A stretch of DNA of 64,000 nt from contig NZ_VDEZ01000003.1 of NCBI RefSeq assembly GCF_017922435.1, positions 378,366 through 442,365 of the forward strand, written 5' to 3'. A model generated the notes under the pieces. The model worked only from the letters and a program-made list of their open reading frames with translations, searched no databases and was not told where the DNA came from. A program made the translations under genes and the position numbers. This document shows, in pieces, positions 61,154-64,000 of the stretch; position 1 is the stretch's first letter, and each line of letters opens with the position of its first letter. The DNA is from Thalassospira sp. ER-Se-21-Dark (GTDB taxonomy: Bacteria > Pseudomonadota > Alphaproteobacteria > Rhodospirillales > Thalassospiraceae).

Positions 61154-64000
61154 CTAGCTGGTGAAGTCGAGCTCGGTCTGTTCTTTCTTGGAATAGACTT
61201 CTGCCTGATGCAGGTCGACCGATACCAGCGAAGACACACCACGTTCGGCCATGGTCACCCCAAACAGACGGTTCATTCGGGCCATGGTCATACGGTGGTG
61301 GGTGATGACCAGGAAGCGGGTATTGGCATGACGGCCAATGGCCTCCAACAGCTTGCAGAACCGGTCAACGTTGGCGTCATCAAGCGGGGCGTCAACCTCG
61401 TCAAGGACGCAGATCGGGGCCGGATTGGTCAGGAAGACCGCAAACAATAGCGCCACGGCAGTCAGCGCCTGTTCCCCACCCGACAGAAGCGACAGATGCT
61501 GAAGCTTTTTGCCCGGCGGGGACGCCATGATTTCAAGTCCGGCTTCAAGCGGATCATCCGCATCAGTCAGCATCAGGTGCGCACCACCGCCACCAAACAG
61601 CCGGACAAACAGTTGCTGGAAGTGCTTGTCCACCTCGTCAAAGGCCGCTTTCAAACGCGCACGGGCTTCGCGGTTGAGCTGATTGATGCCATTGCGCAGT
61701 TTTTCAATGGCAGCAATCAAATCATCGCGTTCAGACACCATGGTGTCTTTCTGTTCCTGCATCTCGGCCAGTTCGACCTCGGCACGCAGGTTAACCGCCC
61801 CAAGATTTTCACGTTCGCGGGTCTGGCGTTGCAGCCGGGCTTCGATATCGCCTTCGCTTGGCAGGTCCTTGGTCAGGTCAATCTTGCCAAGCTCGACCAA
61901 CTGATCCGGCGTCGCATTGACACGTTCGCGGATACGTTCGATTAGATCGCGGCGATGCTGTTCGGCTTGTTCAAGCAGCGCTTCACAGCGCACACGACCT
62001 TCGCGGGCCTCAGCCAGTTTCTGTTCTGCTTCGCGCAAGTTGATATCGGCTTCGCGCTGGGCATTTTCGGCGCGCTGCAATTCATCAGCGGCATCTTTGC
62101 GGGCCTGATCTGAAAGTTCGATCCGGTCAGAAAGAATGGCACGGCGTTCTTCGATCTCTTCGGGCTTGAGTTCAAGCTCCTCGATCTCCATGCGGGCTTC
62201 TTCCTGGCGTTCACGCAGTTCGGCAACCCGTTCACCAGCACCCGACGCACGTTCATTCCAGGTGGCAATTTCGTTTTCAACGAATTCAAGGCGCTTACGC
62301 TGGCCCGACATGGTGCTTTGCATGCGTTCAAGCTGGCTGCGGGCTTCCATATGGTCCGCACGCGCATCGGCCAGATTGGCGCGTTTTTCAATCAACTCAG
62401 CCTTGATTTCCATCAGGCCCTCGCTGCTTTCCTCTGGCAGGGCGGCGAGTTCTTCCTGTTCGGCAATCAGTTCATCGAGGTCCTGCTTGGCGCGTTTTTC
62501 GGCCTCTTCAGCGTTTTGAAGGCGGCTTTCAATCGCGCTGGCATCGCGTTTGATATTGGCGATTTCTTCACGTGCAGATGACGCCGAGTTTTCAGCATCG
62601 CGCACCGCGCGGTGTGCTTCCTGTTCGGCCGTACGGGCCGCCTCGATTTCTTCATCAAGGCGTTCGACATTTTCGCTGGCGATTTCGGCCCGCTCGCTTG
62701 CGGCTTCGACCACTGCATCGGCTTCTTCAAGTTCGCCGCGCAATTCATCAAGGCGGTTACGCTGGCGCAGACGGACAGCAGCGGGCAATTCTGCACCGGC
62801 CAGAATGCGATAGCCATCCCAACGCCAAAGCGCCCCGTCGCGCGACACAAGGCGCTGACCGACCTTGAGGCTTTTGGCAAGGAAGTTGGCGGTTGCTTCG
62901 TCTTCAACAATGCCGATCTGCCACAGACGCCGGTTCAAAAGTGCGGGTGCCTCGACATATTTGGCAAGGGCCGCTACCCCATCGGGCAGGGCCGGATCAT
63001 CGGTCGCCGGATCAATGGCGGCCCAATGCATTGCCGCATCGGTCGCATCCGGCGCGTCAAGGTCCTCACCAAGGGCGGCAGCCATCGCAAGTTCAAAGCC
63101 GCTTTGAACCGTGATGTTTTCGATCACACCAGGATATTTATCATCGTCACCGCCACGCAGCAGGCTTTCAAGTGCGTCGATCTCGGCAGTCAGGCGCGCC
63201 TTGCGGCTTTCGGCATCACGCAGGGCATCGCGTGCATCACTTTCGGCGGTTTTAAAACCATCTTCGCGGTCACGCATTTCGGCCAGACGCATCTCGGCCT
63301 CTTCGACGGCCATTTTGCGCTGTTCGACCAGTTCCTCGCACTCTTCAAGATGCATGCTTGCTTCTTCAAGCGCCTCGGAGAAGTCGGCCTCAATCCGGAT
63401 ATCATCAAGCTTGGCAACCGCCTCGTCATGGCGTTCGGTTAGACGCGCACGGCGGGCGTTCAGTTCGCTGAGGCGCTGTTGCACCGATTTGAGGCGTGCC
63501 TCTTCCTCGGCGACCTTGTTGGTCATTTGATCAACATCGGCTTCCAGCTCTTCGACGCGAAGGGCCTTTTCGGATGCCATTTCGCGGGCTTCATCAAGGG
63601 CGTCATCTTCGCCGCCTTGGGCCTCGCGGAGTTCTTCGCGCTCGTTCTTGAGCTTTTCAAGTGCGCCCTGCGCATCACTTGCCAGTTCGGCCTCACGCGC
63701 AAGGTCGGCATCGATTTGCTGAATACGGGCACGCAATTGGCCCATCTGGGTTTCGATCTGCGCCTTGTCCTTATCAAGGCCTTCACGCTCGATCAAAAGA
63801 CGTTGCAGGGCGGCGGCGGCCTCGGCCTCTTTTTTGCGAAGATCGGGCAGGCTCGCGGCCACATGGGCCTGAACCGTGGTCGCCTCGGTCACCGATGAGG
63901 TCAGATCACGCACGGCACTTTCGCCCGCGACCAGCAATTCACGCGCATCTTCCTGGCGTTTTTGGGCCTCGGACCAGCGGATGTGGAACAGCAATGCCTC
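61154..64000 (-). CDS. smc: Chromosome segregation protein SMC (C-terminal part)
   Basis: Open at the right edge; 948 residues plus the stop codon are visible, so the N-terminal head lies outside. The part seen has a long coiled coil, the hinge (YPGVIENITVQSGFELAMAA with Gly-rich follow-up), a second coiled coil and the C-terminal ATPase head with signature LSLLSGGEQALTAVALLFA and Walker B CVLDEVDAPLDD. SMC condenses and segregates chromosomes with ScpAB. The reading frame is intact through the window edge. Confidence 0.95.
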   Translation of the reverse strand, partial: EALLFHIRWSEAQKRQEDARELLVAGESAVRDLTSSVTEATTVQAHVAASLPDLRKKEAEAAAALQRLLIEREGLDKDKAQIETQMGQLRARIQQIDADLAREAELASDAQGALEKLKNEREELREAQGGEDDALDEAREMASEKALRVEELEADVDQMTNKVAEEEARLKSVQQRLSELNARRARLTERHDEAVAKLDDIRIEADFSEALEEASMHLEECEELVEQRKMAVEEAEMRLAEMRDREDGFKTAESDARDALRDAESRKARLTAEIDALESLLRGGDDDKYPGVIENITVQSGFELAMAAALGEDLDAPDATDAAMHWAAIDPATDDPALPDGVAALAKYVEAPALLNRRLWQIGIVEDEATANFLAKSLKVGQRLVSRDGALWRWDGYRILAGAELPAAVRLRQRNRLDELRGELEEADAVVEAASERAEIASENVERLDEEIEAARTAEQEAHRAVRDAENSASSAREEIANIKRDASAIESRLQNAEEAEKRAKQDLDELIAEQEELAALPEESSEGLMEIKAELIEKRANLADARADHMEARSQLERMQSTMSGQRKRLEFVENEIATWNERASGAGERVAELRERQEEARMEIEELELKPEEIEERRAILSDRIELSDQARKDAADELQRAENAQREADINLREAEQKLAEAREGRVRCEALLEQAEQHRRDLIERIRERVNATPDQLVELGKIDLTKDLPSEGDIEARLQRQTRERENLGAVNLRAEVELAEMQEQKDTMVSERDDLIAAIEKLRNGINQLNREARARLKAAFDEVDKHFQQLFVRLFGGGGAHLMLTDADDPLEAGLEIMASPPGKKLQHLSLLSGGEQALTAVALLFAVFLTNPAPICVLDEVDAPLDDANVDRFCKLLEAIGRHANTRFLVITHHRMTMARMNRLFGVTMAERGVSSLVSVDLHQAEVYSKKEQTELDFTS

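Overview
The window reads as chromosomal core DNA of an alphaproteobacterium of the Rhodospirillales, most likely Thalassospira or a close relative. This is inferred from gene content and protein style, not from a database search. Pointers are a split ATP synthase locus (Fo genes only, with a b' subunit), aerobic cobaltochelatase CobS/CobT, an alphaproteobacterial J-domain/BolA neighbourhood, DUF6111, DUF1285 and DUF2889 proteins, and a MoxR-DUF58-DUF4159 cluster. I see no prophage, insertion sequence, CRISPR array or rRNA operon.

Layout. 1-13.5 kb: a membrane histidine kinase and a sigma-54-dependent response regulator, then a long co-directional operon with two periplasmic binding proteins, a LivHMGF-type ABC transporter, and an iron-type alcohol dehydrogenase, a succinate-semialdehyde-type dehydrogenase and a second iron-type alcohol dehydrogenase. 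A good -24/-12 promoter and two matched 19-bp dyads lie between regulator and operon. This is the most self-contained and interesting unit: it looks like a dedicated sensing, uptake and oxidation module for a small hydroxylated compound. 13.5-21 kb: a secreted cyclase-family protein, tRNA-Leu(CAA), a VTT-domain membrane protein, DsbB, an AraC regulator with a TonB-dependent siderophore receptor (Fur-like box upstream), an HNH endonuclease and rpmB. 21-29 kb: a small membrane protein, a GGDEF-EAL protein, gluQ, cobT, cobS, a J-domain protein and BolA. 29-35 kb: a soluble PQQ-type sugar dehydrogenase coupled to a dihaem cytochrome c, a secreted binding-protein/PDC fusion, DUF2889, a CBS protein and a CNNM/CorC protein. 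35-43 kb: aroB and aroK on the minus strand, divergent from a 45-residue microprotein, a large secreted protein, xerD, an EAL-CBS-GGDEF protein and a small hypothetical. 43-54 kb: minus-strand cluster DUF1285-NUDIX-DUF6111-CCA transferase-SGNH hydrolase, divergent from the MoxR-DUF58-DUF4159-membrane protein operon. 54-64 kb: a LysR regulator, a glutathionyl-hydroquinone reductase, a methyltransferase, the Fo operon (atpI-B-E-F'-F), a second methyltransferase and the C-terminal part of SMC, which runs off the window.

Several starts were moved inward from the longest reading frame using ribosome binding sites, signal peptides or upstream terminators and promoters. All functions are assigned from recognisable motifs read by eye; no similarity search was run.
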